From assembly GCF_025913575.1 (NCBI RefSeq), contig NZ_CP109785.1, positions 2,542,001 to 2,606,000 on the forward strand: 64,000 nucleotides of DNA, in the 5' to 3' direction. A model generated the notes under the pieces. That model saw only the letters and a program-made list of their open reading frames with translations, was not told where the DNA came from and made no database searches. Source of the stretch: Halocatena marina (GTDB lineage: Archaea; Halobacteriota; Halobacteria; Halobacteriales; Haloarculaceae). Positions 37,233 to 46,894 of the stretch are shown here, piece by piece (positions within the stretch are counted from its first letter, which is position 1; every line of letters begins with the position of its first letter). Both the position numbers and the translations under genes were made by a program.

Positions 37233-39155
37233 ATGGCGAGTAACAAGATTCTCGGTATCGATCTCGGTACCACCAACAGTGCATTTGCTGTGATGGAAGG
37301 TGGCGATCCCGAAATAATCGTTAACGCGGAAGGGGACCGTACAACGCCCTCTGTGGTAGCGTTCACCGACGATGAGCGACTCATCGGTAATCCGGCGAAA
37401 AACCAAGCCGTCCAGAACCCAGATCGAACGATCGAGTCGATCAAGCGACACATGGGTAAGGACGGATACACCGTCGACATCGACGGTGAGGAGTACACCC
37501 CCGAAGAGATTTCGGCGATGGTTCTCCAGAAAATCAAGCACGACGCCGAGGAGTATCTCGGTGATGATGTAGAGCGTGCTGTTATTACCGTTCCTGCGTA
37601 CTTCTCCGACCGACAGCGTCAGGCAACGAAAGACGCTGGTGAAATTGCTGGGTTCGAAGTCGAGCGTATCGTCAATGAGCCGACGGCCGCCTCGATGGCG
37701 TACGGCCTGGAAGACGATTCTGACCAGACTGTTCTCGTGTTCGACCTCGGTGGTGGCACCTTTGATGTCTCAATTCTCGATCTCGGTGGCGGTGTCTACG
37801 AGGTTGTCGCCACGAACGGAGATAACGAGCTCGGTGGCGATGACTGGGACCATGCAATTATCGAGTGGCTAGCCGACGACTTCGAGGAAGAACACGGTGT
37901 GGACCTCCGAGACGACCGGCAAGCACTCCAGCGGCTGAAAGACGCTGCCGAGGATGCAAAAGTCGAGCTCTCCAGCCGAAAGGAGACGAGCATCAATCTC
38001 CCGTTCATTGCGACGACGGACTCTGGTCCGCTCACGCTCGAAACGAAACTGTCACGCGCAAAGTTCGAGGCTCTCACGGAGGATCTCGTCCAGCGGACGG
38101 TCGAGCCAACCGAGCAGGCGCTTGCGGACGCTGACTACTCGAAAAGCGACATCGACGAGGTCATCCTTGTCGGTGGATCGACCCGGATGCCGATGGTCCA
38201 AGAGCAGGTCGAAGAACTCACGGGACAACAGCCGAAAAAGAACGTCAATCCGGACGAAGTCGTTGCACTCGGCGCGGCCATTCAGGGTGGTGTCCTCGGC
38301 GGCGAGGTCGACGACATCGTGCTCCTCGATGTGACGCCGCTCTCGTTGGGTATCGAAGTCAAAGGAGGGCTATTCGAACGACTCATCGAGAAGAACACAA
38401 CCATCCCGACCGAAGAGTCGAAGATCTTCACTACGGCCGCCGACAACCAGACAAACGTTCAGGTGCGCGTCTTCCAGGGCGAACGTGAGATGGCGAACGA
38501 CAACGAACTCCTCGGTGAATTCCAGCTTGCTGGGATCCCACCCGCACCCGCTGGCACACCACAGATTGAGGTGACGTTCAACATTGACGAGAACGGCATC
38601 GTCAACGCTGAAGCCGAGGACAAAGGCAGCGGTAACGCCGAATCCATCACCATCGAGGGCGGCGCAGGGCTCTCTGATGACGAGATCGAGAACATGAAAG
38701 CGGACGCCGAAGAGCACGCTGAAGAAGACGAAAAGCGTCGTGAGCGTATCGAGGCACGCAACGATGCTGAATCGTCCATCCAGCGAGCCGAGAAACTTCT
38801 TGAAGAGAACGAAGAGGACGTGAGTGAAGAGCTTCGGGAGGATATCGAGTCGGCTATCGAATCCGTCGAAGAAACACTAGAGGACGACGACGCCACGATC
38901 GAAGAGCTGACCGACGCAACAGAAAACCTCGCAGAAGAATTGCAGGAAATCGGGAAGCAGATGTACCAACAGGCCGCACAGGCCGACGCTGCTGGTGGCC
39001 CAGGTCCAAATGGAGCAAGCGCGGGAGCCGGTGCAGGAGCAGGCCCAGGTGCAGGAGCAGGTCCAGGCGCAGATCCCGGTGACGCGGACGGTGAGAACGA
39101 ACGCGAGTACGTCGATGCTGACTTCGATGACGTAGACGACGAACAGTCGTCGTAA
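37233..39155 (+). CDS. dnaK: Hsp70 chaperone DnaK
   Basis: 640 residues. The actin-like ATPase domain has [13 protein letters not shown] (7-19), [13 protein letters not shown] near 170-182 and [14 protein letters not shown] near 310-323. The substrate-binding domain follows [14 protein letters not shown]. The lid ends in a Gly/Pro/Ala-rich tail ([18 protein letters not shown]) and acidic DDVDDEQSS. DnaK folds proteins with ATP and DnaJ/GrpE partners in the cytoplasm. No grpE or dnaJ lies next to it here, whereas many haloarchaea keep grpE upstream. It has its own TATA-like box. Confidence 0.97.
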   Translation: MASNKILGIDLGTTNSAFAVMEGGDPEIIVNAEGDRTTPSVVAFTDDERLIGNPAKNQAVQNPDRTIESIKRHMGKDGYTVDIDGEEYTPEEISAMVLQKIKHDAEEYLGDDVERAVITVPAYFSDRQRQATKDAGEIAGFEVERIVNEPTAASMAYGLEDDSDQTVLVFDLGGGTFDVSILDLGGGVYEVVATNGDNELGGDDWDHAIIEWLADDFEEEHGVDLRDDRQALQRLKDAAEDAKVELSSRKETSINLPFIATTDSGPLTLETKLSRAKFEALTEDLVQRTVEPTEQALADADYSKSDIDEVILVGGSTRMPMVQEQVEELTGQQPKKNVNPDEVVALGAAIQGGVLGGEVDDIVLLDVTPLSLGIEVKGGLFERLIEKNTTIPTEESKIFTTAADNQTNVQVRVFQGEREMANDNELLGEFQLAGIPPAPAGTPQIEVTFNIDENGIVNAEAEDKGSGNAESITIEGGAGLSDDEIENMKADAEEHAEEDEKRRERIEARNDAESSIQRAEKLLEENEEDVSEELREDIESAIESVEETLEDDDATIEELTDATENLAEELQEIGKQMYQQAAQADAAGGPGPNGASAGAGAGAGPGAGAGPGADPGDADGENEREYVDADFDDVDDEQSS

Positions 39156-39289
39156 AACAAAGAGAGCACCGCTACCGACTCTTCATTTCTGTCGTCCTAT
39201 TCGGGGTAACTTACTGTAAAGTGCGTCGTGAAAACAGGAAGTCCCGTCTGCAGCAAGTCCCCAAGCAAGGCTGAGCAGAGGGGGGTTGT

Positions 39290-40162
39290 TCACTCGTCTA
39301 GTATCATCGGGAGGCTATCCACGTGTTCGATGACTGCGTGTGCGCCTGCTCTTTTGAACGCTTGGCGGCCGTCTTCGTCCGAGAGACCACCGGTCTGGAC
39401 ACCGATACCGTAGTAGTCGCGGTCGGGATCGGTTTCTGTCGCGTTCGTGGCAGTCTGGATGTCATCGAGCGTATCGCCTGCGAACGCAATGCGGTTGGCA
39501 TCGAGCCGCTCGGCGAGTTCGATCAGGGCGTCGGGCGCTGGTTTGCCCGGCGTCTCGCTGTCCATCGTGAAGAGATATTTGTCGGGAACAGTGAGACCGA
39601 CTCGATCGAGCGCGATGGCTGCTTCAGTAGCTGGTCGTCCGGTAACAACGCCGACATCCCATCGTTTCGTTAGCGTATCGATGGTCTCAGAAGCGGCAAG
39701 CACTGGCTCGTCATAAACGAAACCAGAGGTATCGAGATCCGGCTCGCTGTCGTAGAAATCACGGTATAACTCGCTTCCGAGATACAGCTGCTGGAAGACG
39801 TCTGTGAGACGATCACGCTTCCACTTCGCGTGGATACGTTCTCGCGTGTCGGGATCGACCGCGTTCACAACAACGGTCCGAGCGCCTTCGAGTCCACCAC
39901 CGCTCGCCTCAATTGCATCGGTGAACGCCGCGAGATCACGGTCGAATCCTTCCTGACATGCGAGGATATACAACGCCGTGGCGTGTGTCAGTTCCCAATC
40001 GTTGTTGAAGCCGCCTGCGTTCTTGAACGACTGCACGTCCGCTTTCGGGATCGTATCGTCATAGACGTGCATAACAGACTCGACGATGGCCCGACGATAC
40101 GAATCTGCCACATCGATGAGCACCCCATCAATGTCGAGAACGACGGCTTCGACCGATATCAC
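39290..40162 (-). CDS. HAD-superfamily hydrolase (subfamily IA, TIGR01548-like)
   Basis: 290 residues from GTG 40160-40162. HAD motif I is LDIDGVLIDVADSYRRAI (12-29), motif II VVTGRPAT near 180, motif III lysine near GKPAPDALI, and motif IV AFAGDTLDDIQTA near 237. It is a probable phosphatase acting on a small phosphorylated metabolite in the cytoplasm. The start overlaps the stop of the upstream UPF0146 gene by 4 nt (GTGA), implying translational coupling. Confidence 0.85.
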   Translation of the reverse strand: MISVEAVVLDIDGVLIDVADSYRRAIVESVMHVYDDTIPKADVQSFKNAGGFNNDWELTHATALYILACQEGFDRDLAAFTDAIEASGGGLEGARTVVVNAVDPDTRERIHAKWKRDRLTDVFQQLYLGSELYRDFYDSEPDLDTSGFVYDEPVLAASETIDTLTKRWDVGVVTGRPATEAAIALDRVGLTVPDKYLFTMDSETPGKPAPDALIELAERLDANRIAFAGDTLDDIQTATNATETDPDRDYYGIGVQTGGLSDEDGRQAFKRAGAHAVIEHVDSLPMILDE

Positions 40163-40566
40163 GCGATCTCACCTTTTCTGGGGCGAACACGAAAGAGTGT
40201 CTCTCCCGAAATCGTCTCGGAGGTGACGGGGAGCAGCGGTGGATCGGTGCCGAGCGTCGTAAACAGACAGTCTGCCTCATTTTGACGGGCAACAGACCAC
40301 AATGGTCGCTGGAGTTCGGGGGGACAGTTCAATGCATACAACGCGTCTCCGTCCGCATAGACAGTCGATCGAGGGGATGTAATGTCATCACGTATAAATG
40401 TGACGCCGTCGGGAACCGAACAATCGTGGATATCGATCGCAGTCACGCTCGCGCGGCGAGCGAGGGCTTGTGCTATATCGGTCCGATTGCCGATTCCGAC
40501 TTCGATGAGTGTCTCATAGCGAGCGAGACGGTCAACCAGCGCCTCACGCGTTCCGGGTGTCGTCAC
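40159..40566 (-). CDS. UPF0146 family protein
   Basis: About 135 residues from GTG 40566 (VTTPGTREALVDRLARYETL). It matches UPF0146, which resembles Rossmann-type methyltransferases: LIEVGIGNRTDIAQALA, VTAIDIHDCSVPDGVTF, DALYALNCPPELQRPL, CLFTTLGTDPP. An in-frame ATG at 40611 would give a longer protein beginning MHRKRL, but that extension is AT-rich, contains the TATA box of the opposite gene and does not look like the family. The stop is coupled to the HAD gene (GTGA). No activity is known. Confidence 0.75.
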   Translation of the reverse strand: MTTPGTREALVDRLARYETLIEVGIGNRTDIAQALARRASVTAIDIHDCSVPDGVTFIRDDITSPRSTVYADGDALYALNCPPELQRPLWSVARQNEADCLFTTLGTDPPLLPVTSETISGETLFRVRPRKGEIA

Positions 40567-40575
40567 GTCGGGATG

Positions 40576-40581
40576 TTTATA
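40576..40581 (+). promoter_or_regulatory. TATA box of the archaemetzincin gene
   Basis: TTTATA, 25-30 nt upstream of ATG 40606, in the 39-bp gap if UPF0146 starts at GTG 40566. Confidence 0.55.
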
Positions 40582-40605
40582 CCCGATCCGTTCTAATCTT
40601 TTTCT

Positions 40606-41130
40606 ATGCATGTCGACATCGTGCCGGTCGGTGATGTCCCCGCGGCGGTAAAGCGTGAGGCATCGTCTGGTCTCCGCTCCGTATACGGATGTGATGTTAC
40701 AGTCCACCAGGAACAGGCGATTCCCAACGGGGCGTACGATTCAACTCGGAACCAGTATCGTGCTGAGGAGTTCATCGAACTTGCGAGTCATATTGGAGCA
40801 GGTGGGAAAAATATTGCAGTCACTTCGAAGGATCTCTTCTACCGTCGCCGCAACTACGTTTTTGGTCTCGCCTATCTCGACGGCAACGGGAGCGTCGTTT
40901 CTACCTATCGCCTCCAGACGTCCTCCGATGGGGGCCTCGCCACCAAATCGGGAAGTGAAGTGTTCAATGATCGAATCCGGAAAGAAGTGATCCACGAAAT
41001 CGGTCACACGCTCGGACTCGAACACTGTGACAACAAACGCTGTGTGATGAACTTTTCACCGACCGTTCGAGAAGTCGATGTGAAAGAGCAGTTCCTCTGT
41101 GGAAGTTGCAGCCGAATCGTCCACCGATAA
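40606..41130 (+). CDS. amzA: Archaemetzincin family metalloprotease
   Basis: 174 residues, the full family length. The zinc-protease motif HEIGHTLGLEHC is at 130-141, followed by Cys146 (NKRCVMNF, with the met-turn methionine) and CGSC (165-168), which in archaemetzincins binds a second zinc. It is a cytosolic metallopeptidase whose natural substrate is unknown. Leaderless start at ATG 40606. Confidence 0.93.
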   Translation: MHVDIVPVGDVPAAVKREASSGLRSVYGCDVTVHQEQAIPNGAYDSTRNQYRAEEFIELASHIGAGGKNIAVTSKDLFYRRRNYVFGLAYLDGNGSVVSTYRLQTSSDGGLATKSGSEVFNDRIRKEVIHEIGHTLGLEHCDNKRCVMNFSPTVREVDVKEQFLCGSCSRIVHR

Positions 41131-41343
41131 GTACGTATTCACTGTCGCCAGTGCCAGCAGCAAATCTGTCCGATCGTTACCTTCACGCTACTACTCCGTT
41201 GTTCTACATTCGTCCACTCTCGTCCGAAATCTGTACCACTTTCTATTCAGTATGAGTCAATGTACTCTTCAAGAGATAATATATTTGACTTATATTAGCG
41301 AAAGATTTGTACTGTTGTAAGCCACATTGTTCACATAACTACT

Positions 41344-41532
41344 ATGAGAGGGGACACCACGGTTCGGATAGGGGCTGCGTTGATACTGATCGCATACTGT
41401 GCCCTCATCGCGGCGTTATACGATCCGTTGTCAATCCCCATCGATTTCGAAGTAGCGCTGCCGATTGCGCTCATTGTCGGCGTGGGTCTGATCGCCGTCT
41501 GGTATCGATTTCAGGCCACACCGGTACTATAA
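41344..41532 (+). CDS. Small two-helix membrane protein
   Basis: 62 residues, MRGDTTVRIGAALILIAYCALIAALYDPLSIPIDFEVALPIALIVGVGLIAVWYRF. Two hydrophobic helices (about 9-26 and 37-53) are separated by a short proline-containing loop. Family not recognised. The 210 bp upstream contain AT-rich, TATA-like sequence (about 41278-41295) that could drive it with a short leader. Confidence 0.55.
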   Translation: MRGDTTVRIGAALILIAYCALIAALYDPLSIPIDFEVALPIALIVGVGLIAVWYRFQATPVL

Positions 41533-41650
41533 TGTAACAGACAGTGCGTCGTACCGTTCCAGAAAGCAGCTAATTGTAATACGATCGCGGTAGATTCGTC
41601 CACGGCAGATTTCAGCTGTGTTCTGTCTCGGATGAGTGTCGGAGGACAGA

Positions 41651-43477
41651 TCAGCTTTCGTTTGTGTCGACCGCATAGTAGTACTCTCCAGCCGCCTTTT
41701 GCTCGCGGTCGAGTTGGCTTTCGGGTTTGTTGATTCGTGGTCGTGCCGTGCGCTGGTCGCGCCGGAACGTGATTTCGAGGTTACCGAGGAATTCGTTCAT
41801 TCCCTCACGCATTCCGACTGGTGGCGTCGCGTGCCCGGCCATCGAGGGAGTACCATCAAACACCAGTAGCCGGTCGGCGAGGAGATCGATCATATAGATG
41901 TCGTGATCGATAACGAGTGCTGTTGCGTCGTGGTTTTCGGTGTATCGACGGATCGCACGCGTTGCGAGAACACGTTGTTCGACATCGAGATGTGCCGATG
42001 GCTCATCGAGCAGGTAGAGATCGGCGTCCTTCGAGAGACAGGCAGCGATGGCGACTCGCTGGCGCTCACCACCAGAGAGGTCAGTGAGGGTCTGCTCCAT
42101 GATTCGTTCGAGTTGCAGTGGTTGGCCGATCTCCGTCTCCCAGTACGAGGAACCGAACTGGTCGGTGATAGATGCGAGGAATGAATCGACGCGCATCGGC
42201 TGATCGATTTCAATGTACTGCGGTTTGTACGCGATATCGAGGTGTGTCTCAAGGGCACCGTCCGTCGGTTTGATTGATCCCGTCAGCAACTTTGCAAACG
42301 TGGATTTTCCGATGCCGTTCGGACCGACGACGCCAAGGACTTCGTTTTCACGAATTGTTCCGCTCTCAATCTGTAGTGAGAACTCGTCCTCACCGTATGA
42401 CTTCACGAGATCCGGGTATTCGATCAGTACGTCACCCATCGAGGCAGTTCGAGGAGCGTGTTGCTCGAACTCGATTGCCTCCGGGCGAATCCGCATGTTT
42501 TCGTTTTCGAGATAGCCCGAGAGATACTCGTTGATCCCCTGACGCGTCGATTTTGGATCAGTAATGATACCGAACGCACCCGGCTCACCGTAAGCGACGT
42601 GGATGGTGTCTGCGAGCAGATCGAGCACCGCGAGGTCGTGTTCGACGACGAGCATCGAGCGATCGTTCGCGGCGAGATCACGGATGAGTCGAGCTGCACT
42701 CACCCGCTGGCCGATATCGAGGTACGGGGTGATTTCGTCGAGAAAGTAGAAATCGGCATCGCGGGCGAGCGTCGCTGCGAGCGCAACGCGTTGGAGTTCG
42801 CCTCCCGAGAGCGTGCCAATCTTCTGATCCACAATCGGTCTAATCGATAGCCGATCGATAAGATCGTCAACCACGCCTCGTTCGTCGGTTCCTTCCAGCA
42901 GTTCGCGCGTCTTTCCATCGAACTGATTCGGGATTCGATCGACGTACTGGGGCTTGCGCGCGACCGTGATACCACCGTGTTGCATATCCTCTAGATACGT
43001 CTGGAGGTCCGTTCCTCTGTACTCGTCGATGACAGCGTCCCAGTCAGATCCTGTGTCGTACGCACCGAGATTCGGGACGATTTCGTCGGCAAGGATGCGA
43101 ACAGCGGTCGTCTTCCCGATGCCGTTCGGTCCGAGGATACCGGTTACCGTTCCCTCCTGCGGTGCGGGGAGCCCGTAGAGAGCAAACGCATTCTCGCCGT
43201 AGCGGTGAACCGGTTCTTCATCGAGTTCCTCGGGGAGGTTGATGATCTCGATAGCGTCGAACGGGCACTTGACGACACAGATCCCACAGGATTCACCCAG
43301 ACAGATCTCTTCGGAGATGCGCACCTGATCGGGCGTCCCTTGAACAGTGTCTTCGCCCCGTTTGGTGATACACTCCTTTCCCGTCCGATTTGGGGGGCAG
43401 TAGTTCGCGCACTCGTAGTTACAACGATCGGGCTGACAGCGATCGAGATCGACAACGGCGATGCTGTCCTCAGCCAT
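41651..43477 (-). CDS. ABCE1/RLI ribosome recycling ATPase
   Basis: 608 residues from ATG 43477. The N-terminal iron-sulfur region has eight cysteines including CNYECANYCPP and ICLGESCGICVVKCP (58-72). Two nucleotide-binding domains follow, each with GPNGIGKT/ST Walker A (the second is GVVGPNGIGKSTFAKLL), the signatures LSGGELQRVALAA and LSGGERQRVAIAA, and Walker B LLDEPSAHLD. With Pelota (7106-8173) or aRF1 it splits ribosomes. The start overlaps the stop of the upstream EMC6-like gene by one base (TAATG). A longer frame from 43516 is not needed. Confidence 0.96.
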   Translation of the reverse strand: MAEDSIAVVDLDRCQPDRCNYECANYCPPNRTGKECITKRGEDTVQGTPDQVRISEEICLGESCGICVVKCPFDAIEIINLPEELDEEPVHRYGENAFALYGLPAPQEGTVTGILGPNGIGKTTAVRILADEIVPNLGAYDTGSDWDAVIDEYRGTDLQTYLEDMQHGGITVARKPQYVDRIPNQFDGKTRELLEGTDERGVVDDLIDRLSIRPIVDQKIGTLSGGELQRVALAATLARDADFYFLDEITPYLDIGQRVSAARLIRDLAANDRSMLVVEHDLAVLDLLADTIHVAYGEPGAFGIITDPKSTRQGINEYLSGYLENENMRIRPEAIEFEQHAPRTASMGDVLIEYPDLVKSYGEDEFSLQIESGTIRENEVLGVVGPNGIGKSTFAKLLTGSIKPTDGALETHLDIAYKPQYIEIDQPMRVDSFLASITDQFGSSYWETEIGQPLQLERIMEQTLTDLSGGERQRVAIAACLSKDADLYLLDEPSAHLDVEQRVLATRAIRRYTENHDATALVIDHDIYMIDLLADRLLVFDGTPSMAGHATPPVGMREGMNEFLGNLEITFRRDQRTARPRINKPESQLDREQKAAGEYYYAVDTNES

Positions 43478-43794
43478 TAGACGGTCACTCCCGCAGTGAG
43501 GAGGATCGTCAAGCAAACGAACCAGAACGAGAATGTCATGAACGCGACGTAGAGAATATCCTTTCCGGAGAATTCATCGACGATACCACTTGCCTTGAGC
43601 AGCGGAAACTGTACTGCGATAGCCGCTGCGAGCACGTAGAGCACAGTAGAACTCGTTGCAACATCTGTCGGAGCCATGTCTCCGACAACAACGAGCGACC
43701 CGAAGGCTGCACCAATCCCAAGGATGGCGGCCAGCGCAGTGACTGTCACCCCGCGGATATGGGCAGCGCGGGAATCAGCCGTATCGGTTGCCAT
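43477..43794 (-). CDS. EMC6-like membrane protein
   Basis: 105 residues with three hydrophobic helices (about 17-38, 48-65, 80-103). In haloarchaea a small EMC6-like protein is known to precede the RLI gene, and the one-base overlap (TAATG) shows the same coupling here. EMC6 belongs to the membrane-protein insertion complex in eukaryotes; an archaeal role in membrane-protein biogenesis is inference. A CTTTTG box about 24-30 nt upstream could be the operon promoter. Confidence 0.7.
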   Translation of the reverse strand: MATDTADSRAAHIRGVTVTALAAILGIGAAFGSLVVVGDMAPTDVATSSTVLYVLAAAIAVQFPLLKASGIVDEFSGKDILYVAFMTFSFWFVCLTILLTAGVTV

Positions 43795-44001
43795 GCCGAT
43801 GAATCAGCAGTCTGGGAGCAAAAGCCGTTCGGTTGCGCTTACTCGTCGACGCAACACCGTGTTGCCATCGGTCACCAATACACTTGATTGACATATTAAA
43901 CAGCTATCTTCAATGTCCTCTCATGTATCCGTAGAGTTCGATGTACGCAATGGGTACCAAAAGCTGCCAATTTCGATTTGTCAGCATAACTTGCCTCAAT
44001 C

Positions 44002-44007
44002 TTTATA
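44002..44007 (+). promoter_or_regulatory. TATA box of the winged-helix regulator gene
   Basis: TTTATA, 28-33 nt before ATG 44035. Confidence 0.55.
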
Positions 44008-44034
44008 CGCCCTGGACGTGTGAGTATCGAGAAA

Positions 44035-44307
44035 ATGAGTGATACGACTGCCGAAGGGCTTGTCGACCTCCCCCCGAGTGCGAAACTCGTCTTCAAGGTT
44101 CTCGAGTACAACGGTCCACTAACCCAGAAAGGTATTGTTGAAGAGTCGATGCTGTCCGCGCGCACTGTCCGGTATGCGCTCGAACGGCTTGAAGGAATTA
44201 ATGCGGTCGATGAGGATGTCTACTTTGCCGACGCCCGGCAGAATCTCTACGAGATCACCGGCGAAATTCCGGCAGAGAACGCTGAGACTGCCATTTGTAA
44301 CGACTGA
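44035..44307 (+). CDS. Winged-helix transcriptional regulator (MarR/TrmB-like)
   Basis: 90 residues from ATG 44035 (MSDTTAEGLVDLPPSAKLVF), chosen over GTG 44020 by the TATA spacing. One winged-helix fold fills the protein: LEYNGPLTQKGIVEESMLSARTVRYALERLEGI is helix-turn-helix plus recognition helix, and VYFADARQNLYEI is the wing. No ligand domain is visible. This small stand-alone type is common in haloarchaea. The target is unknown. Confidence 0.8.
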   Translation: MSDTTAEGLVDLPPSAKLVFKVLEYNGPLTQKGIVEESMLSARTVRYALERLEGINAVDEDVYFADARQNLYEITGEIPAENAETAICND

Positions 44308-44385
44308 AGCGCTGCTGATAGGCGTGAAAGTATACAAAACACTGCTTTCTGTCTGCTGCAGTTCCGGAGCGTTTGCTAGAAAGAG

Positions 44386-44655
44386 TTAGGCACCGGCTTT
44401 CTCAAGTGCGGTTTCGAGGTCGTCACGCTGGGTGACACCAACGAAGCGCTCGACAACGCCGTTGTCGTTTTCGATGATGAGCGTGGGGAGCGATCGCACT
44501 TGGTACTCGTTTGCGATGTCTTGTTCCTCATCGACGTTCACTTTCTCGACCTGAAAGCGGTCTTCCCAATCATCTTCCAGTTCTTCGAGGATCGGGTCCT
44601 GCGTCTTACACGGGCCACACCAGTCAGCGTAGAAGTCTTTCAGCGTAATGGTCAT
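44386..44655 (-). CDS. Thioredoxin
   Basis: 89 residues with the active site WCGPC (12-16), the cis-proline segment RSLPTLII and a C-terminal FVGVTQRDDLETALEKAG helix. It reduces protein disulfides in the cytoplasm. A CTTATT box at 44684-44689 lies 29-34 nt upstream of the ATG. Shorter than bacterial TrxA at the N-terminus, normal for haloarchaeal thioredoxins. Confidence 0.93.
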   Translation of the reverse strand: MTITLKDFYADWCGPCKTQDPILEELEDDWEDRFQVEKVNVDEEQDIANEYQVRSLPTLIIENDNGVVERFVGVTQRDDLETALEKAGA

Positions 44656-44756
44656 CGTACACCCAAACTTGCCCAGCCTTCGGAATAAGGGTTTCCACTA
44701 CCTACCACATCACCCCACGCCGAAACGCATACAAACCATGGTGCGAATGAGTACGC

Positions 44757-44918
44757 ATGAGCAAAGGATCTCAGAATTCTGGCGGGCTGATGTCGAGCGC
44801 CGGTCTCGTCCGGTATTTCGACTCCGATGACCGTAATGCGCCCCGCATCGACCCGAAAACAGTCGTTGCATTCGGTGTCCTCTTTGGCGTCTTCGTTATG
44901 ACGCTCACAGCGCTGTGA
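44757..44918 (+). CDS. Preprotein translocase subunit Sec61-beta (SecG equivalent)
   Basis: 53 residues, [20 protein letters not shown] to VFVMTLTAL. The cytoplasmic stretch [25 protein letters not shown], with one C-terminal transmembrane helix (about 36-53), is the archaeal Sec61-beta pattern. It joins SecY and SecE in the membrane. A CATACAAA stretch about 22-29 nt upstream may be the promoter. The next plus-strand gene is pdxT, an order seen in other haloarchaea. Confidence 0.92.
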   Translation: MSKGSQNSGGLMSSAGLVRYFDSDDRNAPRIDPKTVVAFGVLFGVFVMTLTAL

Positions 44919-45052
44919 ACGTTTGGCCGATCGAAGACTTGCATACTGCCCACCACGGTGTGGGGTGAGATCGTTCTCAGTTCTGCTCCAGAGAGAACAA
45001 GTAGTAAAGATATTAGTACAGCGACCTCGCTCGATTGATTTCCTGAGTCTCC

Positions 45053-45259
45053 TTACTCCGTCCCGGACGCGAATTCATCGATCAGCACAATAACACCCTT
45101 GAGGGCGACAACGAGGGCGACAAAAGTGAAACTCGCCCAGATAACGAGACTGATCATTCCTGACGTCCGACCTGCGAAAAATCCGCCGAGCGTACCAATT
45201 GTGACGCCCACAGTGAGATAGAACGCAACGTACAATCGTAGTCCCAAATATGTATCCAT
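45053..45259 (-). CDS. Small membrane protein, unknown
   Basis: 68 residues with two hydrophobic helices (about 7-27 GLRLYVAFYLTVGVTIGTLG and 33-58 GMISLVIWASFTFVALVVALKG). The C-terminus is acidic. A TATTAC-like box at about 45284-45289 lies 25-30 nt upstream of the ATG, supporting a leaderless start. Family not recognised. Confidence 0.6.
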   Translation of the reverse strand: MDTYLGLRLYVAFYLTVGVTIGTLGGFFAGRTSGMISLVIWASFTFVALVVALKGVIVLIDEFASGTE

Positions 45260-45364
45260 ACTCCTACCGTCATCTTTCAGATAGTAATACTTTTATCTAA
45301 TATATTCGATGCTTGATAGCGCTAGCGCGTCGTTTTTCATCCCTACTCGCCAATCACACAGCAC

Positions 45365-45961
45365 ATGACTTTCACGGTCGGTGTCATCGCCGTACAGGGT
45401 GATGTCTCAGAGCACGTGGCCGCGATTCGGCGCGCGCTCGTCGAGCGCGGCGAGAGATCGGAAGTACACGAGATACGCACGGCGGGTCTCGTACCCACGT
45501 GCGATGTCCTCCTCATGCCAGGTGGTGAATCGACGACCATCTCTCGATTGCTCCAACGTGAGGGGATCGACAAAGAGATCAAGACCCACGTTCAGTCAGG
45601 AAAACCACTCCTCGCAACGTGTGCCGGTTTGATCGTCGCCAGCCGGGATGCGAAAGACGACCGAGTCACGACGCTTGATCTCGTGGACGTGACTGTCGAC
45701 CGAAACGCCTTCGGCCGTCAGCAAGACAGCTTCGAGACAACGATTTCCATCGAAGGAATGGATGAACCGTTTCCGGCGGTGTTCATTCGTGCGCCGCTCA
45801 TCGACGAGGTGGGTTCAGAGGTAACGGTGCTCGCCAAGTGGGAGGACAGGCCGGTTGCCGTTCGAGACGGACCTGTCGTTGCAACCTCGTTTCATCCCGA
45901 ACTCACGGCCGACTTCCGAGTACACGATCTCGCGCTCTTTGCGTCGGCAACGACGCAGTAA
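45365..45961 (+). CDS. pdxT: Pyridoxal 5'-phosphate synthase glutaminase subunit
   Basis: 198 residues. Class I glutamine amidotransferase triad: Cys86 in PLLATCAGLIV, His177 and Glu179 in TSFHPEL. The PdxT/SNO opening VGVIAVQGDVSEHVAAIRRAL and MPGGESTTISRLL are clear. It supplies ammonia to PdxS for making vitamin B6; pdxS is not in this window. It follows Sec61-beta on the same strand with one small opposing gene between. Confidence 0.95.
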   Translation: MTFTVGVIAVQGDVSEHVAAIRRALVERGERSEVHEIRTAGLVPTCDVLLMPGGESTTISRLLQREGIDKEIKTHVQSGKPLLATCAGLIVASRDAKDDRVTTLDLVDVTVDRNAFGRQQDSFETTISIEGMDEPFPAVFIRAPLIDEVGSEVTVLAKWEDRPVAVRDGPVVATSFHPELTADFRVHDLALFASATTQ

Positions 45962-46002
45962 GTCCCGGAGGGGTTTTGCCCTGTGCTGCCATCAATAGGG
46001 AT

Positions 46003-46500
46003 ATGGACGCATCTATCGAGGGCGTTCGGGTCGCGGGAACGCAACAGGGAGCAGTTCCGGTCGTCACCCTCACGACCGACAACGAGGATGAAAACGATCT
46101 GCTCCCCATTTTCATCGGCTTTTCGGAGGCGACGAGTATCGTTCGTGGACTCGACGCCGAAGATATCGGTCGACCACTCACACATGATCTCCTGCTCGAC
46201 GGCATCGAAGAGCTTGGCGGACGCGTCGAACGGGTCGCCATCAGCGCAGTCGAGGACGGGACCTATTTCGCCGACTTGCATCTGGTAACACCACGCGGAA
46301 CAGCTGTCGTCGACGCTCGACCGAGCGACGCGCTCGCGCTCGCTGCTCGAACAAATGCTCCGATCGAGATCGCCGCAGATGTGTACGAAGGGGGACGTGA
46401 TGATCCCGAGCAGTACACGGAACTGCACGACATCAGAGAAGTGATGGGAGACGCAGGCGCCAACGTTCGGCCGACGGTGAGGGATCGTTTTGATGACTGA
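46003..46500 (+). CDS. DUF151/bifunctional nuclease family protein
   Basis: 165 residues from ATG 46003 (MDASIEGVRVAGTQQGAVPV). The family segment is LLPIFIGFSEATSIVRGLDAEDIGRPLTHDLLLDGIEELGG then RPSDALALAARTNAPIEIA. DUF151 proteins are linked to nuclease activity in plants and bacteria; the archaeal role is not established. Its last 8 bp overlap the start of hisE. Confidence 0.85.
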   Translation: MDASIEGVRVAGTQQGAVPVVTLTTDNEDENDLLPIFIGFSEATSIVRGLDAEDIGRPLTHDLLLDGIEELGGRVERVAISAVEDGTYFADLHLVTPRGTAVVDARPSDALALAARTNAPIEIAADVYEGGRDDPEQYTELHDIREVMGDAGANVRPTVRDRFDD

Positions 46501-46777
46501 GACGCTCGCAGAACTGTTTTCAGTCATCGAAGACCGAAAGAAAACACTCCCAGAGGATTCCTACACTGCATCGCTGTTCACGCACGAAAAAGGCGAGAAT
46601 GCCGTTCTCGAAAAGCTCGGCGAAGAGTGCACCGAGCTCGTCCTCGCCGCAAAAGACGACGAACACAACGAAATCGCCCACGAAAGTGCGGATATCGTCT
46701 ATCACCTGCTCGTTCTCTTAGCGATGAAAGACATGCAGCTCGATGATCTTCTCGACAAACTGGACGAGCGGCGATGA
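46493..46777 (+). CDS. hisE: Phosphoribosyl-ATP pyrophosphatase
   Basis: 94 residues from ATG 46493, overlapping the DUF151 gene by 8 bp, so the two are likely co-translated. The MazG-like HisE core has EKGENAVLEKLGEECTELVLAAK and the metal-binding HESADIVYHLLVLLAMKD. It removes pyrophosphate from PR-ATP in the second step of histidine synthesis. No other his gene is nearby. Confidence 0.93.
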   Translation: MTETLAELFSVIEDRKKTLPEDSYTASLFTHEKGENAVLEKLGEECTELVLAAKDDEHNEIAHESADIVYHLLVLLAMKDMQLDDLLDKLDERR

Positions 46778-46894
46778 AGTACGCACGTCTGTAGAAGATT
46801 GTAAAACAACTCTCGTCACTCTGAACCTCAAGAGCAAGTGAGTCGAGAGACAATCATTCTCTCTTCATCGAGCAGACACGAACAGGAGTAGTTC

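Noticed and set aside
38459..39169. Minus-strand Ser-rich frame of 236 codons
   Set aside because: Antisense of the acidic dnaK tail; Ser runs arise from the complement of Asp/Glu codons.
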